Shown here: positions 17,126 through 25,587 of the stretch, piece by piece | Layout of the letters: every line of letters begins with the position of its first letter | How positions within the stretch are numbered: position 1 is the stretch's first letter | From: Streptosporangium sp. NBC_01756 | GTDB lineage: Bacteria; Actinomycetota; Actinomycetes; Streptosporangiales; Streptosporangiaceae | Reading direction: 5' to 3' | Assembly: GCF_035917975.1 (NCBI RefSeq) | Contig: NZ_CP109130.1 | Span: 248,001 to 312,000, forward strand | Length of the DNA: 64,000 nucleotides | Translations under genes and position numbers: made by a program | The notes under the pieces: model-generated | The model's database searches: none | Told to the model about the DNA's origin: nothing | Seen by the model: the letters and a program-made list of their open reading frames with translations, nothing else

Positions 17126-18025
17126 GTGACCGTACCGTCCACCACCGCCGTCCCCGACCTGTCCGTGCTGACCCGGCCCTCCGGCGCGTTCGCCATGCTC
17201 GCCGTGGACCAGCGTGAGGCGCTGCGCGCCATGTTCGCCGAGCACCAGAACGAGCCGGTGACCGACGAGCAGATCACGGCGTTCAAGGTGGAGGCCGTCC
17301 GCGCCCTCACCCCGCACGCCTCGGCCGTTCTGCTGGAGCGGCAGTTCGCCCTCGACGCCGTACTCGACGCCGGCGCGATCGCCCCCGGATGCGCGTTGAT
17401 CGCCGCCGCGGACGCCTTCACCGCCGATGAGCGGGAGTTCGTCGCGGAGGTGCACATCGACGAGGACGTCCCGACGGCCTGGGTCAAGTCCGTCGGCGGC
17501 TCGGCCATGAAGCTGCTCGTCCTGTGGCGCCCCGACGAGGGACCGGAGGCGCGCGTCGCCCTGGTCGAGGACTTCGTCACGCGCTGCCGCGCCGCGGGAC
17601 TGATCAGCATCATCGAACCCCTCTCACGTGGCTCGCGCCGGGGCCCCGCCCCGACCGCCGAGGAGTGGGACGCCGGGGTGCTGGCCGCCGCCCGCGAACT
17701 GGGCGGGCTCGGCGCCGATCTTTACAAGGCGGAGGTGCCGCTGCACGGCGAGGGCGAGGAGGCCGGCGTACGCCGGGGCTGCGCCGCGCTGAACGAGGCG
17801 ATCGCCAGCCCCTGGGTCGTCCTGTCCAGCGGAGTGCCGCACGAGCTGTTCCCCCGTGCCGTCAGGCTCGCCTGCGCCGAGGGCGCCTCCGGCTTCCTGG
17901 CCGGACGCGCCGTGTGGCGGCAGGTCGTCGGCGCCACGGACGTTCCCGGAGCGCTCCAGCAGTACGCCGTGCCCCGGCTGCGGGAACTGGACGAGATCGT
18001 CGACGCCGCGATGGCCGGCCGCTGA
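17126..18025 (+). CDS. Class I aldolase, sulfofructose-phosphate aldolase (YihT) type
   Basis: A 299-residue TIM-barrel aldolase. AFAMLAVDQREALRAMF near the start, the Schiff-base segment GADLYKAEVPLHG with Lys201, and WVVLSSGVPHELFPRAVRLA plus ASGFLAGRAVW near the end are close matches to E. coli YihT as I recall it, and distinct from tagatose-bisphosphate aldolases. YihT splits sulfofructose-1-phosphate into DHAP and sulfolactaldehyde. The start is GTG with AAGGA upstream. Position directly after the YihV-like kinase strengthens the pairing. A LacD-like or deoxy-ketogluconate-phosphate aldolase remains possible. An alignment of the sulfonate-binding arginine would decide. Confidence 0.82.
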   Translation: MTVPSTTAVPDLSVLTRPSGAFAMLAVDQREALRAMFAEHQNEPVTDEQITAFKVEAVRALTPHASAVLLERQFALDAVLDAGAIAPGCALIAAADAFTADEREFVAEVHIDEDVPTAWVKSVGGSAMKLLVLWRPDEGPEARVALVEDFVTRCRAAGLISIIEPLSRGSRRGPAPTAEEWDAGVLAAARELGGLGADLYKAEVPLHGEGEEAGVRRGCAALNEAIASPWVVLSSGVPHELFPRAVRLACAEGASGFLAGRAVWRQVVGATDVPGALQQYAVPRLRELDEIVDAAMAGR

Positions 18026-18059
18026 CCATGGGCGTCCCGGTGGGTGGTGACGGTGCCCG

Positions 18060-18785
18060 ATGACGGCGGCGATGCTCCTGCCGATGTCGCTGGCCGTGTT
18101 CGCGGGCGCGGGCACCCAGCGGGTCACCGGCCTCGGCTTCGCCCTCGTGGCCGGCCCGCTGCTGACCCTGCTGCTCGGCCCGGCCGACGGGGTGCGGTTG
18201 CTCAACCTGCTGTCCCTGCTGTCCTGCCTGGTCGTGCTGCCCGCCGTGTGGCGCGAGATCGACGCCCGCCAGGTGTTCCGCCTCGCGCTGCCCGCCCTGC
18301 TGGTGCTGCCCGTCGGCGCCTGGGCCGCCACCCGGATCCCGGGCGGCCCGCTCATGGTCGTCGAGGGTGTCCTCGTCCTGGCCGCGCTGTACGCCCTGCG
18401 CCGGTTCCCGAACCCGCGCTGGTTGCGCGGCCCGGCCGGAGCCGCCGGGACCGGGGTCGCGTCCGGGCTCATGAACGTCACCGCGGGCCTGGGAGGTCCG
18501 GCGATGACCCTCTACGCGACCGCGACCGGCTGGGAGCGGCGGTCGTTCGTCGCCTCGATGCAGTTGTACTCGACGCTGGTCAACGCCGGTTCCATCACGG
18601 CCAAGGGACTGCCGGACCTGCCCGCGCACACGCTCGCGCTGTCGGCGGTCTGCGTGCTCTCCGGGGCCTTCGCCGGGCACCTGATCAGCCCGCACGTCGG
18701 CCGCCGGCGGATACGCCAGGCCGTACTCGCCATGGCAGCCGCCGGTGGAGCGGCCGCGATCATCAAGGGAGTGATCACACTATGA
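18060..18785 (+). CDS. TauE/SafE-family sulfite/sulfonate exporter
   Basis: A 241-residue integral membrane protein with about 7-8 hydrophobic segments and the TauE/SafE repeat signature (GTQRVTGLGFALVAGPLLT near the N-terminus; SGLMNVTAGLGGPAMTLYA in the second half). Members export sulfite or organosulfonates, and TauE-type exporters occur in known sulfoglycolysis clusters, where they release sulfolactate or related products. It lies 34 bp after the aldolase and its stop overlaps the next start (ATGA). The ribosome site before the ATG is weak. Role as exporter of a C3-sulfonate is inferred from the cluster. Confidence 0.78.
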   Translation: MTAAMLLPMSLAVFAGAGTQRVTGLGFALVAGPLLTLLLGPADGVRLLNLLSLLSCLVVLPAVWREIDARQVFRLALPALLVLPVGAWAATRIPGGPLMVVEGVLVLAALYALRRFPNPRWLRGPAGAAGTGVASGLMNVTAGLGGPAMTLYATATGWERRSFVASMQLYSTLVNAGSITAKGLPDLPAHTLALSAVCVLSGAFAGHLISPHVGRRRIRQAVLAMAAAGGAAAIIKGVITL

Positions 18786-19852
18786 ACGACAGGCATGCCT
18801 CCGGTGACCGGCAGGTCATCCTGGGAGCGGACGGCGCGGTGCACGTGGAGGCGGTCCCCGCCGACCCCGCCGGGGGACCGGGCGACGTCCTGCTCGCCCC
18901 CGTCCATCTGGGCATCTGCGGAAGCGACGTGCACGTCCTGCGGCGGTCGCACCCGTTCGTCTCCCCACCGGTCGTCACCGGGCACGAGTGCGTCGCCCGG
19001 GTGCTCGCGACCGGCCCGGACGTGACCTCGTGCGCCGTCGGCGACCTCGTCGTGGTCAATCCGCTGATCAGTTGCGGGACCTGCGACCGGTGCCGGGCGG
19101 GCGCCGCCAACCAGTGCGCGTCCGCGAAGGTGCTGGGGTTCGGACTGCCAGGGCTGGCCCGCGACCGCGTCGTCGTGGCGGGCAGGTTCTGCCACCGGGT
19201 GCCACCGGGTGTGCCGGCCCGCACCGCCGTCCTGACGGAACCGCTCGCGGTCGGCTGGCACGCCGCCGGGCGGGCACCCCGGCCGGGCCGGACCCTGATC
19301 ATCGGCGGTGGCCCGGTCGGCCTGGCCGTGCTCCTCGCCCTCCGCACCCGGGGCGGGGCCGGCCACATCACGCTCGTCGAACCGGTTCCCGCCAAACGCG
19401 CGCTGGCTGCGGCCTTCGGCGCGGACGAGGTCGTCGCCCCCGGCGAGCTCCCGTCCGGCCTCCAGGTGGACACCGCGTTCGACTGCGTCGCGGTGGCGGG
19501 AACGCTGGCCACCGCGGCGACGGCGACCGTACCCGGCGGAACGCTCGTGGTCGTGGGCGTACCGGCCGGAGACACCAGTCTTCCGCTGGCGCGGCTGCAG
19601 CGCTGGGAGATCGACGTCCGCGGCACCGGCCTCTACACGGACGAGGACATCGCCGCGGTCCTCGAACACCTGCCGTCCGGCCCGGACGCCCCCGACAGCC
19701 GGGACGGCGGAGACCGCCTCCCCGATGTGACCCGGCTCATCACGGCCGCCTACCCGGTCGAACGCGCCGCCGACGCCTTCGCCGCGACCGGCGACCCCGA
19801 CCAGATCAAGGTCCTGATCGACTGGCCCGACCCAGCGGCCCCGGACGCCTGA
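18782..19852 (+). CDS. Zinc-dependent alcohol dehydrogenase family protein
   Basis: A 356-residue medium-chain dehydrogenase. Catalytic-zinc residues appear in GICGSDVH and TGHECVARV; the structural-zinc cysteines in SCGTCDRCRAGAANQC; the NAD(P)-binding loop as IIGGGPVGLAVLL. It resembles sorbitol/threonine-type sugar dehydrogenases. It is translationally coupled (ATGA) to the TauE gene. Possible roles are reduction of sulfolactaldehyde, or oxidation of the free sugar to a lactone upstream of the enolase-superfamily enzyme. The sequence does not decide between them. Confidence 0.82.
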   Translation: MNDRHASGDRQVILGADGAVHVEAVPADPAGGPGDVLLAPVHLGICGSDVHVLRRSHPFVSPPVVTGHECVARVLATGPDVTSCAVGDLVVVNPLISCGTCDRCRAGAANQCASAKVLGFGLPGLARDRVVVAGRFCHRVPPGVPARTAVLTEPLAVGWHAAGRAPRPGRTLIIGGGPVGLAVLLALRTRGGAGHITLVEPVPAKRALAAAFGADEVVAPGELPSGLQVDTAFDCVAVAGTLATAATATVPGGTLVVVGVPAGDTSLPLARLQRWEIDVRGTGLYTDEDIAAVLEHLPSGPDAPDSRDGGDRLPDVTRLITAAYPVERAADAFAATGDPDQIKVLIDWPDPAAPDA

Positions 19853-19929
19853 GGGATCGACGTCCCGCATCGATCTCCGACCCCGCCGTTCGCGACGCTA
19901 TGGGCGCCGCCTCCCATTTAGGAGAACCC

Positions 19930-21264
19930 GTGTCCCCTACGCAACCATCCCCCAGCACCACACCGGCGCCCGCTCCCAAGATGACCAAGGTCGTCCTCGG
20001 CAGCTTCGCCGGGGCGCTCATGGAGTGGTACGACTTCTTCGTCTTCGGCACCGCCTCGGCGCTGGTGCTCGGCAAGCTCTTCTTCCCCAGTGACAATCCC
20101 ACGCTCAGCACCATCAGCGCGTTCGCGACGTACGGCGTCGGCTTCCTGGCCCGTCCGATCGGAGGCATCGTCTTCGGCCACTTCGGCGACCGGGTGGGAC
20201 GCAAGAAGACGCTCATCGCCACGCTGAGCATCGTCGGGCTCTCGACGTTCCTGATCGGACTGCTGCCCACCTACGACGCGGTCGGCATCTGGGCGCCGGT
20301 CCTGCTCGTCCTGCTGCGCCTGCTGCAGGGCTTCGGTCTCGGCGGCGAGTACGGCGGGGCGGCGCTGATGACCGTCGAGCACGCCCCCCGCGACCGGCGG
20401 GGCTTCTGGGGGTCCATCCCACAGGCCGCCGCCTCGACCGGCATCATGCTGGCCACCGGCATCTTCGCGCTGGTCACCCGGCTCCCCGACGCGCAGCTGT
20501 ACTCCTGGGGCTGGCGCGTGCCGTTCCTGGTCAGCGCGGTCCTGCTGATCGTCGGCCTGTTCATCCGCGCCAAGGTCGGCGAGACCCCCGAGTTCGAGCG
20601 GCTCAAGCGCGAGGGAACGGTCGCCAAGAGACCGCTTTTCGACGTCTTCCGTGAGCCGCGGACCGTCGGCCTCACCTTCGGTGCCCGCGTCGCCGAAGCC
20701 GTCTCCTCCAATGTGGGCAACGCCTTCGCGATCTCCTACATCTCGACCCAGCTCATGGTCGCCAAATCGGTGCCGCTGAACGCCATGCTGGTCGCATCCG
20801 CGCTCGGCATCGTCGCCACACCGATATTCGGCGCCATGACCGACCGGTACGGCCGCCGGCCCATCTACCTGGCCGGCGCCGTCTTCGTCACGGTCGCCGC
20901 GTTCCCCTTCTTCATGCTGCTCAACACGACCTCCGAGGCGCTCATCTGGCTGGCGCTGATCACCATGTACATCTTCGGGCCGACGCTGATGTTCGCGGGC
21001 CAGGCCACCTTCTTCACCGAGCTGTTCGGGCGCAACGTCCGTTACACCGGTCTGTCGATCGCCTACCAGGGGTCGGCCGTGGTGGGCGGGCTCACGCCGC
21101 TCATCGCCGCCTCCCTCCTGTCCTCAGCCGGCGGCACGCCGTGGCTGGTGGCCGGCTTCGTCAGCCTGACCGGCCTGCTGACGATCTGGTGCGTGTTCCG
21201 CAGCCCCGAAACCCACCACCGCACGGCCACCGCCCACCGGGGCCGCACCGCGCCCGCCGGCTGA
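19930..21264 (+). CDS. MFS transporter, metabolite:H+ symporter family
   Basis: A 444-residue, 12-helix permease of the MHS family (ProP/KgtP/ShiA relatives): LMEWYDFFVFGTASAL in helix 1, FGHFGDRVGRKKTL in loop 2-3, LRLLQGFGLGGEYGGAALMT in helix 4, and FFTELFGRNVRYTG late. These carry small anionic or zwitterionic metabolites with protons. GTG at 19930 is chosen because TAGGAGA at 19918-19924 precedes it at normal distance. It is the last gene of the rightward operon (77-bp gap), so it probably imports the cluster's substrate or a related acid. A sulfosugar would be unusual cargo for this family. Confidence 0.82.
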   Translation: MSPTQPSPSTTPAPAPKMTKVVLGSFAGALMEWYDFFVFGTASALVLGKLFFPSDNPTLSTISAFATYGVGFLARPIGGIVFGHFGDRVGRKKTLIATLSIVGLSTFLIGLLPTYDAVGIWAPVLLVLLRLLQGFGLGGEYGGAALMTVEHAPRDRRGFWGSIPQAAASTGIMLATGIFALVTRLPDAQLYSWGWRVPFLVSAVLLIVGLFIRAKVGETPEFERLKREGTVAKRPLFDVFREPRTVGLTFGARVAEAVSSNVGNAFAISYISTQLMVAKSVPLNAMLVASALGIVATPIFGAMTDRYGRRPIYLAGAVFVTVAAFPFFMLLNTTSEALIWLALITMYIFGPTLMFAGQATFFTELFGRNVRYTGLSIAYQGSAVVGGLTPLIAASLLSSAGGTPWLVAGFVSLTGLLTIWCVFRSPETHHRTATAHRGRTAPAG

Positions 21265-21525
21265 GCGGGCCGCCGCCCGGCCTGCTCGCCACCCGGCCCG
21301 GCCCGGACCGCCGGGCCCCGAGGCGCGCTTCCGCTCTTTTCCTCCTGGGGTACGGCCCGGCGACCCGGGAGGCGGCGGGGTAGCCGGGTGACATCGCGGG
21401 CGGTCGGGACGCACCAGGTGGCGAGCGGGCCGGTCACCGATGTCGAGCGAGACGACCTGGGTGGTGGTGCCGGCCACGGGCGGCCGGCGCCTCTTCTCCG
21501 CAGTTGCGATGAAGAAATGGTAGAT
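21265..21525. other. Intergenic stretch between the MHS permease and the molybdate regulator
   Basis: Very GC-rich, no supported gene. A hairpin GCCGGCC/GGCCGGC near 21470-21490 may end the permease transcript. Nothing else stands out before the AT-rich promoter that begins at about 21505. Confidence 0.4.
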
Positions 21526-21582
21526 CACTGGCATATTTCCAGGGAACACTGGCATTGAAGGTGGAATATGCGAATGTATAGT
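21526..21582 (+). promoter_or_regulatory. Leaderless promoter with two CACTGGCAT repeats, molybdate regulon
   Basis: TTGAAG (21555-21560), 16-bp spacer and TATAGT (21577-21582) place the transcript start at or next to the GTG at 21591, which has no ribosome site. Direct repeats CACTGGCAT at 21526-21534 and 21547-21555 are exactly 21 bp apart (two helical turns) and end at the -35 box, where an autoregulator would bind. Confidence 0.55.
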
Positions 21583-21590
21583 GATTGTCC

Positions 21591-22001
21591 GTGACGACGT
21601 TTCGGATCAGCGAGGCCGCCGCGCTGCTCGGAGTCAGCCCCGACACCGTCCGCCGCTGGGTCGACGTCGGCCGGCTTCCGGCTCACCGGGACGAGCACGG
21701 TCACCGGACGGTGGCCGGTGCGGATCTGGCCGCGTTCGCACGCTCCCAGATCGAGACCGGGAACGACTCGGGGCGTTCTTCGGCGCGCAACCGCTTCCGC
21801 GGGATCGTGACCGAAGTGGTCAAGGACGCGGTGATGGCCCAGGTGGAGATCGCCGCCGGGCCGTACCGGGTGGTGTCGCTGATGAGCCGCCAGGCCGCCG
21901 ACGAGCTGGGCCTGGAGGTGGGGGTGGTGGCGATCGCCGTGATCAAGTCCACCAACGTCGTCGTGGAGATCCCCGACCACACTCGCCCGGTGAGTCAATA
22001 A
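21591..22001 (+). CDS. Molybdopterin-binding (Mop) regulator with MerR/excisionase-like helix-turn-helix
   Basis: A 136-residue protein. Residues 1-50 form a small DNA-binding domain (FRISEAAALLGVSPDTVRRW, then wing HRDEHGHRTVAG). Residues 65-130 form a single Mop/TOBE domain (NRFRGIVTEVVKDAVMAQVE, SRQAADELGLEVG, VIKSTNVVVEIP) that binds molybdate or tungstate. This architecture is the usual actinobacterial companion of mod operons. It probably controls modABC, 10 bp downstream, and itself through the repeats in its promoter. GTG at 21591 is chosen because the -10 box at 21577 leaves no leader. Confidence 0.85.
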   Translation: MTTFRISEAAALLGVSPDTVRRWVDVGRLPAHRDEHGHRTVAGADLAAFARSQIETGNDSGRSSARNRFRGIVTEVVKDAVMAQVEIAAGPYRVVSLMSRQAADELGLEVGVVAIAVIKSTNVVVEIPDHTRPVSQ

Positions 22002-22011
22002 GGAGCCCTTG

Positions 22012-22812
22012 GTGTTCAGGCGTCTTTCCCGGTGGGCCGGCCCGCTCCCGCTCGCCCTCGTCCTGGCCGTCAGCCTGTCCGGATGCGGAGCCGGCGGTTC
22101 GGCCGCCCCCTCCTCGGCCTCCGCTTCCCCGGCTGGTGCGGACACGACGCTGACGGTGTTCGCCGCCGCGTCGTTGACCGGTACGTTCACCGAGCTCGGC
22201 AGGATCTTCGAGGCGGCCCACCCGGGCACATCGGTGAAGTTCAACTTCGGCTCCAGCGCCACACTGGCCCAGCAGATCGTCCAGGGGGCCCCGGCCGACG
22301 TCTTCGCCGCCGCCAGCCCGGCCACCATGAAGACCGTCACCGACGCCGGGCCGGCCACCGCCCCGGTCACGTTCGTCCGCAACACGTTGCAGATCGCCGT
22401 CCCGGCCGGCAACCCCGCGCACGTGGACGAGCTGAAGGATCTGACCGACCCGAAGGTCAAGGTCGCCCTGTGCGCCGAGCAGGTGCCGTGCGGAGCGGCG
22501 GCGGTCAAGGCGCTGGACGCGGCCGGCCTGAAGGTCACCCCGGTCACCCTGGAACAGGACGTCAAGGCCACGCTGACCAAGGTCGAGCTCGGCGAGGTCG
22601 ACGCGGCCCTGGTCTACACGACCGACGTGCCGGCCGCCGCGGGCAAGGTGAAGGGGATCGACTTCCCCGAGGCCGACAAGGCGATCAACGACTATCCGAT
22701 CGCGGCGCTGTCCGGAGCACCCGCGCCGGAGCCGGCCAAGCAGTTCGTCGACCTGGTCCTCTCCCCTCAGGGCAGGGACGTGCTGACCAAGGCCGGCTTC
22801 GAGGCTCCCTAA
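22012..22812 (+). CDS. modA: Molybdate ABC transporter substrate-binding lipoprotein ModA
   Basis: A 266-residue periplasmic-type binding protein. The lipobox LSGC after a hydrophobic stretch (LPLALVLAVSLSGC) anchors it to the membrane outside. The mature part opens with TLTVFAAASLTGTFTELG and continues with FNFGSSATLAQQIVQGAPAD, the oxyanion-binding pattern of ModA. It captures molybdate (or tungstate) for ModBC. AGGAG at 22001-22005 favours the GTG at 22012. The gene sits inside the mop-regulator-modABC operon. Confidence 0.92.
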   Translation: MFRRLSRWAGPLPLALVLAVSLSGCGAGGSAAPSSASASPAGADTTLTVFAAASLTGTFTELGRIFEAAHPGTSVKFNFGSSATLAQQIVQGAPADVFAAASPATMKTVTDAGPATAPVTFVRNTLQIAVPAGNPAHVDELKDLTDPKVKVALCAEQVPCGAAAVKALDAAGLKVTPVTLEQDVKATLTKVELGEVDAALVYTTDVPAAAGKVKGIDFPEADKAINDYPIAALSGAPAPEPAKQFVDLVLSPQGRDVLTKAGFEAP

Positions 22813-22816
22813 TCCC

Positions 22817-23665
22817 ATGACACCGTCTTCGGCACCGACCGGCCGGGACGGCGCGCGGCGCGGTCCCGGCTCGGCGGGCGGAGTCGCGGGCCGCGTCCCC
22901 TGGATCCTGGTCGTGCCCGCCGTACTCGGCATGGCCTTCCTGGTGCTGCCACTGGCCGGGCTGCTGGTCCGCGCCCCCTGGCCCACCCTGCTCGAACGAC
23001 TGGGCGAGCCGCAGGTGCTGGAAGCGCTACGGCTGTCGCTGGTGACCGCGACCCTGGCCACGCTGGTGTGCCTGCTCCTCGGTGTGCCGCTGGCCTGGCT
23101 GCTGGCCCGCGTCGCCTTCCCCGGCCGGCGCCTGGTGCGTGCCCTGGTCACCGTCCCCCTGGTACTGCCTCCGGTGGTGGGCGGCGTCGCGCTCCTGCTC
23201 GTACTGGGCCGGCGTGGCCTGATCGGTCAGTGGCTAGACGCCACCTTCGGCGTCACCTTGCCGTTCACCACCGCCGGGGTCGTGGTCGCCGAGGCCTTCG
23301 TCGCCATGCCGTTCCTGGTCATCAGCGTCGAAGGCGCGCTGCGCGCGGCCGACCTGCGCTTCGAGGAGGCCGCCGCCACCCTGGGAGCCTCCCGCTGGAT
23401 CATCTTCCGCCGCGTCACGCTGCCCCTGGTCGCCCCGGGCATCACGGCCGGAGCCGTGCTGTGCTGGGCCCGCGCGCTGGGCGAGTTCGGGGCCACCATC
23501 ACCTTCGCCGGCAATTTCCCCGGCCGGACCCAGACCATGCCGCTGGCGGTCTATCTCGCGCTGGAGAGCGAACCCGAGGCGGCCATCGTGCTCAGCCTCG
23601 TGCTGCTGGCCGTCTCCGTCGTCATCCTGGCCAGCCTGCGCGCCAGATGGACGGAGATCCGATGA
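22817..23665 (+). CDS. modB: Molybdate ABC transporter permease ModB
   Basis: A 282-residue inner-membrane permease with six hydrophobic segments and the ABC permease EAA loop EEAAATLGASRWIIFRRVTL. The C-terminal GEFGATITFAGNFPGRTQTM segment is characteristic of ModB. Its start lies 4 bp after the modA stop, and its stop overlaps the modC start (ATGA), so the three are made in concert. Confidence 0.92.
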   Translation: MTPSSAPTGRDGARRGPGSAGGVAGRVPWILVVPAVLGMAFLVLPLAGLLVRAPWPTLLERLGEPQVLEALRLSLVTATLATLVCLLLGVPLAWLLARVAFPGRRLVRALVTVPLVLPPVVGGVALLLVLGRRGLIGQWLDATFGVTLPFTTAGVVVAEAFVAMPFLVISVEGALRAADLRFEEAAATLGASRWIIFRRVTLPLVAPGITAGAVLCWARALGEFGATITFAGNFPGRTQTMPLAVYLALESEPEAAIVLSLVLLAVSVVILASLRARWTEIR

Positions 23666-24693
23666 CCCTGCACGCCCACCTCGTCGTCACCCGGCCCGGT
23701 TTCCGGCTGGACCTCGACCTCGAAGTCCCCACGGGGCAGGTCGTCGCGCTGCTCGGCCCCAACGGCGCGGGCAAGACCACCGCGCTGCGCACCCTGGCCG
23801 GCCTCACCGCCCTGTCGGACGGCCACATCACCCTGGACGGCCGGCCGCTGCACACGCTCGCCACCGAGCGCCGCCCGATCGGCGTGGTCTTCCAGGAATA
23901 CCTGCTGTTCCCGCATCTGTCGGCCATGGAGAACGTCGCCTTCGGGCCCCGCTGCCACGGTGCGTCCAGAGCCGACGCCCGCCGTACGGCCACCGCGTGG
24001 CTGCAGCGCGTCGGCCTGGCCGACCAGGTGGCCTCCAGACCCCGGCAGCTGTCGGGCGGCCAGGCCCAGCGTGTCGCCCTGGCGCGGGCACTGGCCGTGG
24101 AGCCGCGACTGCTGCTGCTGGACGAGCCCCTGGCCGCACTGGACGCCCACACCCGCTTGGAGATCCGTTCCCGGCTCCGCCGCCATCTGGCCGACTTCGA
24201 CGGCGCCACCGTCCTGGTCACCCACGACCCGCTGGACGCCATGGTGCTCGCCGACCGGCTGGTGGTCATCGAGGACGGCGCCGTCGTCCAGCAGGGCACC
24301 CCCGCCGAGGTGGCCCGCCGCCCGCGTACCGACTACGTCGCCCGCCTGGTCGGCCTCAACCTCTACCGCGGCATCGCCGCCGACCGGCGGGTGACCGTCG
24401 GCGACGTGATCTTCAGCGTCGCCGACCACCTCGACGGCCCCGCGTTCGTCGCCTTCTCCCCCGCTGCGGTCGCCCTGTACCGCACCCGTCCGGACGGCAC
24501 CCCGCGCAACCTGTGGCGGGCCAGGATCGAGGGCATAGAACGGCATGGCGACAACGTCCGCGTCCATCTGGACGGGCCGATCACAGCCTCGGCCGATGTC
24601 ACCCCCGCGGCCGTGGCCGACCTCGACCTGACCTCCGGCCAGCAGGTCTGGGCGTCGGTCAAGGCCACCGAGACCCACGCCTACCCCGCCTGA
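23662..24693 (+). CDS. modC: Molybdate ABC transporter ATP-binding protein ModC
   Basis: A 343-residue ATPase with Walker A GPNGAGKTT (about residue 33), signature LSGGQAQR, Walker B LLLLDEPLAALD and switch VTHD. The C-terminal 90 residues form a TOBE-like domain (RARIEGIERHGDNVRVHLDG) that lets molybdate inhibit the transporter in homologues. It overlaps modB by ATGA, closes the operon and is followed by a small hairpin. Confidence 0.92.
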   Translation: MTLHAHLVVTRPGFRLDLDLEVPTGQVVALLGPNGAGKTTALRTLAGLTALSDGHITLDGRPLHTLATERRPIGVVFQEYLLFPHLSAMENVAFGPRCHGASRADARRTATAWLQRVGLADQVASRPRQLSGGQAQRVALARALAVEPRLLLLDEPLAALDAHTRLEIRSRLRRHLADFDGATVLVTHDPLDAMVLADRLVVIEDGAVVQQGTPAEVARRPRTDYVARLVGLNLYRGIAADRRVTVGDVIFSVADHLDGPAFVAFSPAAVALYRTRPDGTPRNLWRARIEGIERHGDNVRVHLDGPITASADVTPAAVADLDLTSGQQVWASVKATETHAYPA

Positions 24694-24703
24694 CCTTCCT
24701 CGT

Positions 24704-24718
24704 GCGGGGGCTCCCCGC
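24704..24718 (+). terminator. Short hairpin after modC
   Basis: GCGGGG/CCCCGC arms with a 3-nt loop, 10 bp after the modC stop. Short, without a U-run; a possible terminator. Confidence 0.4.
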
Positions 24719-24999
24719 TCAAGGAGATTCGACGAGCAGCCATCCGCCCCGCAGCGCCATCCGCCTCGGCGGTCCCTGCCGCGACGTGCTCCCCACCTCG
24801 ACCAGGGCATCGGCCCCGCACCGGAAGGAATCGGTCAGCGCGGCATCACCGGTGAGCACATGATCTCACCGAAGGTAACCAGATGGTCACTTCATGGGGA
24901 TGGCAGTCAACCCGAGTGGCGATTGTTCCTGGAGTGCCGGTTGGTGAGCATTGGGCTTCGTTTCCTCGTCCGCACATGACCGGCCGGAAGGACAGACTC
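24719..24999. other. Intergenic stretch before the EF-hand gene
   Basis: No supported gene. An imperfect palindrome GTAACC-AGAT-GGTCAC lies near 24875-24895. The last 120 bp are less GC-rich and probably hold the promoter of the EF-hand gene. No riboswitch-like structure is recognisable by eye. Confidence 0.35.
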
Positions 25000-25557
25000 A
25001 TGGCAAGCAGGTTCCAGCGGAGCAAGATCGCCGGAGTGTTCGACGCCATGGACGCCGACGGTGACGGCTTCCTGCAGAGACCGGACTTCGCGGCGCTGGC
25101 CGCGCGGTGGGCCGCGATCCAGGGCGCGGCGCCCGGTTCGGCGGCCCACACCCGGCTGACCTCGATCATGATGGGCTGGTGGACCACCCTGCTGGCCGCC
25201 TCCGACCTCGATCGCGACGACCGGGTCACGCTGGAGGAGGTCCTGCTGGTCGTCGACCGGTTGGGGGAGAACTCCGAGGCGGTCATCGGGACCGCCGAGG
25301 CGATGTTCGAAGCCGTCGACAAGAACGGCGACGGGCGGATCTCCCCGGCCGAATACCACCAGCTCATCGAGGCGTGGAACGGCTGTGCCACCGACACCGA
25401 CGAGATCTTCCCGCTGCTCGACCGCAACGACGACGGTCATCTCTCCAGGGAGGAGTTCACCCGGCTCTGGACGGAGTTCTGGGCCGGCGACGATCCGGAC
25501 GCGCCCGGCACCTGGGTCTTCGGCCGCTTCGACCCACCCGTACTGCACGGCCGCTGA
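25000..25557 (+). CDS. Calerythrin-like EF-hand calcium-binding protein
   Basis: A 185-residue cytoplasmic protein with four EF-hand loops in order: DADGDGFLQRPDF, DLDRDDRVTLEEV, DKNGDGRISPAEY and DRNDDGHLSREEF. Loops 1, 3 and 4 have full calcium ligands; loop 2 (DLDRDDRV) is also plausible. Spacing and length match calerythrin of Saccharopolyspora and the sarcoplasmic-type calcium buffers found in actinomycetes. ATG at 25000 has GGAAGGA upstream; the longer frame adds 39 residues without domain support. It appears to be a single gene. Calcium buffering or signalling is inferred. Confidence 0.9.
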   Translation: MASRFQRSKIAGVFDAMDADGDGFLQRPDFAALAARWAAIQGAAPGSAAHTRLTSIMMGWWTTLLAASDLDRDDRVTLEEVLLVVDRLGENSEAVIGTAEAMFEAVDKNGDGRISPAEYHQLIEAWNGCATDTDEIFPLLDRNDDGHLSREEFTRLWTEFWAGDDPDAPGTWVFGRFDPPVLHGR

Positions 25558-25587
25558 GATGCCGGTCCGGCTCTGTTCCGCTACGCC

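Noticed and set aside
12488-21264. Plain tagatose or galactitol catabolism for the sugar cluster
   Set aside because: Kept as an alternative only: the aldolase and kinase motifs read closer to YihT/YihV, and a TauE-type exporter would be unexplained.
24719-24999. Molybdenum-cofactor riboswitch between modC and the EF-hand gene
   Set aside because: Only a short imperfect palindrome is visible; no conserved riboswitch core could be recognised by eye.
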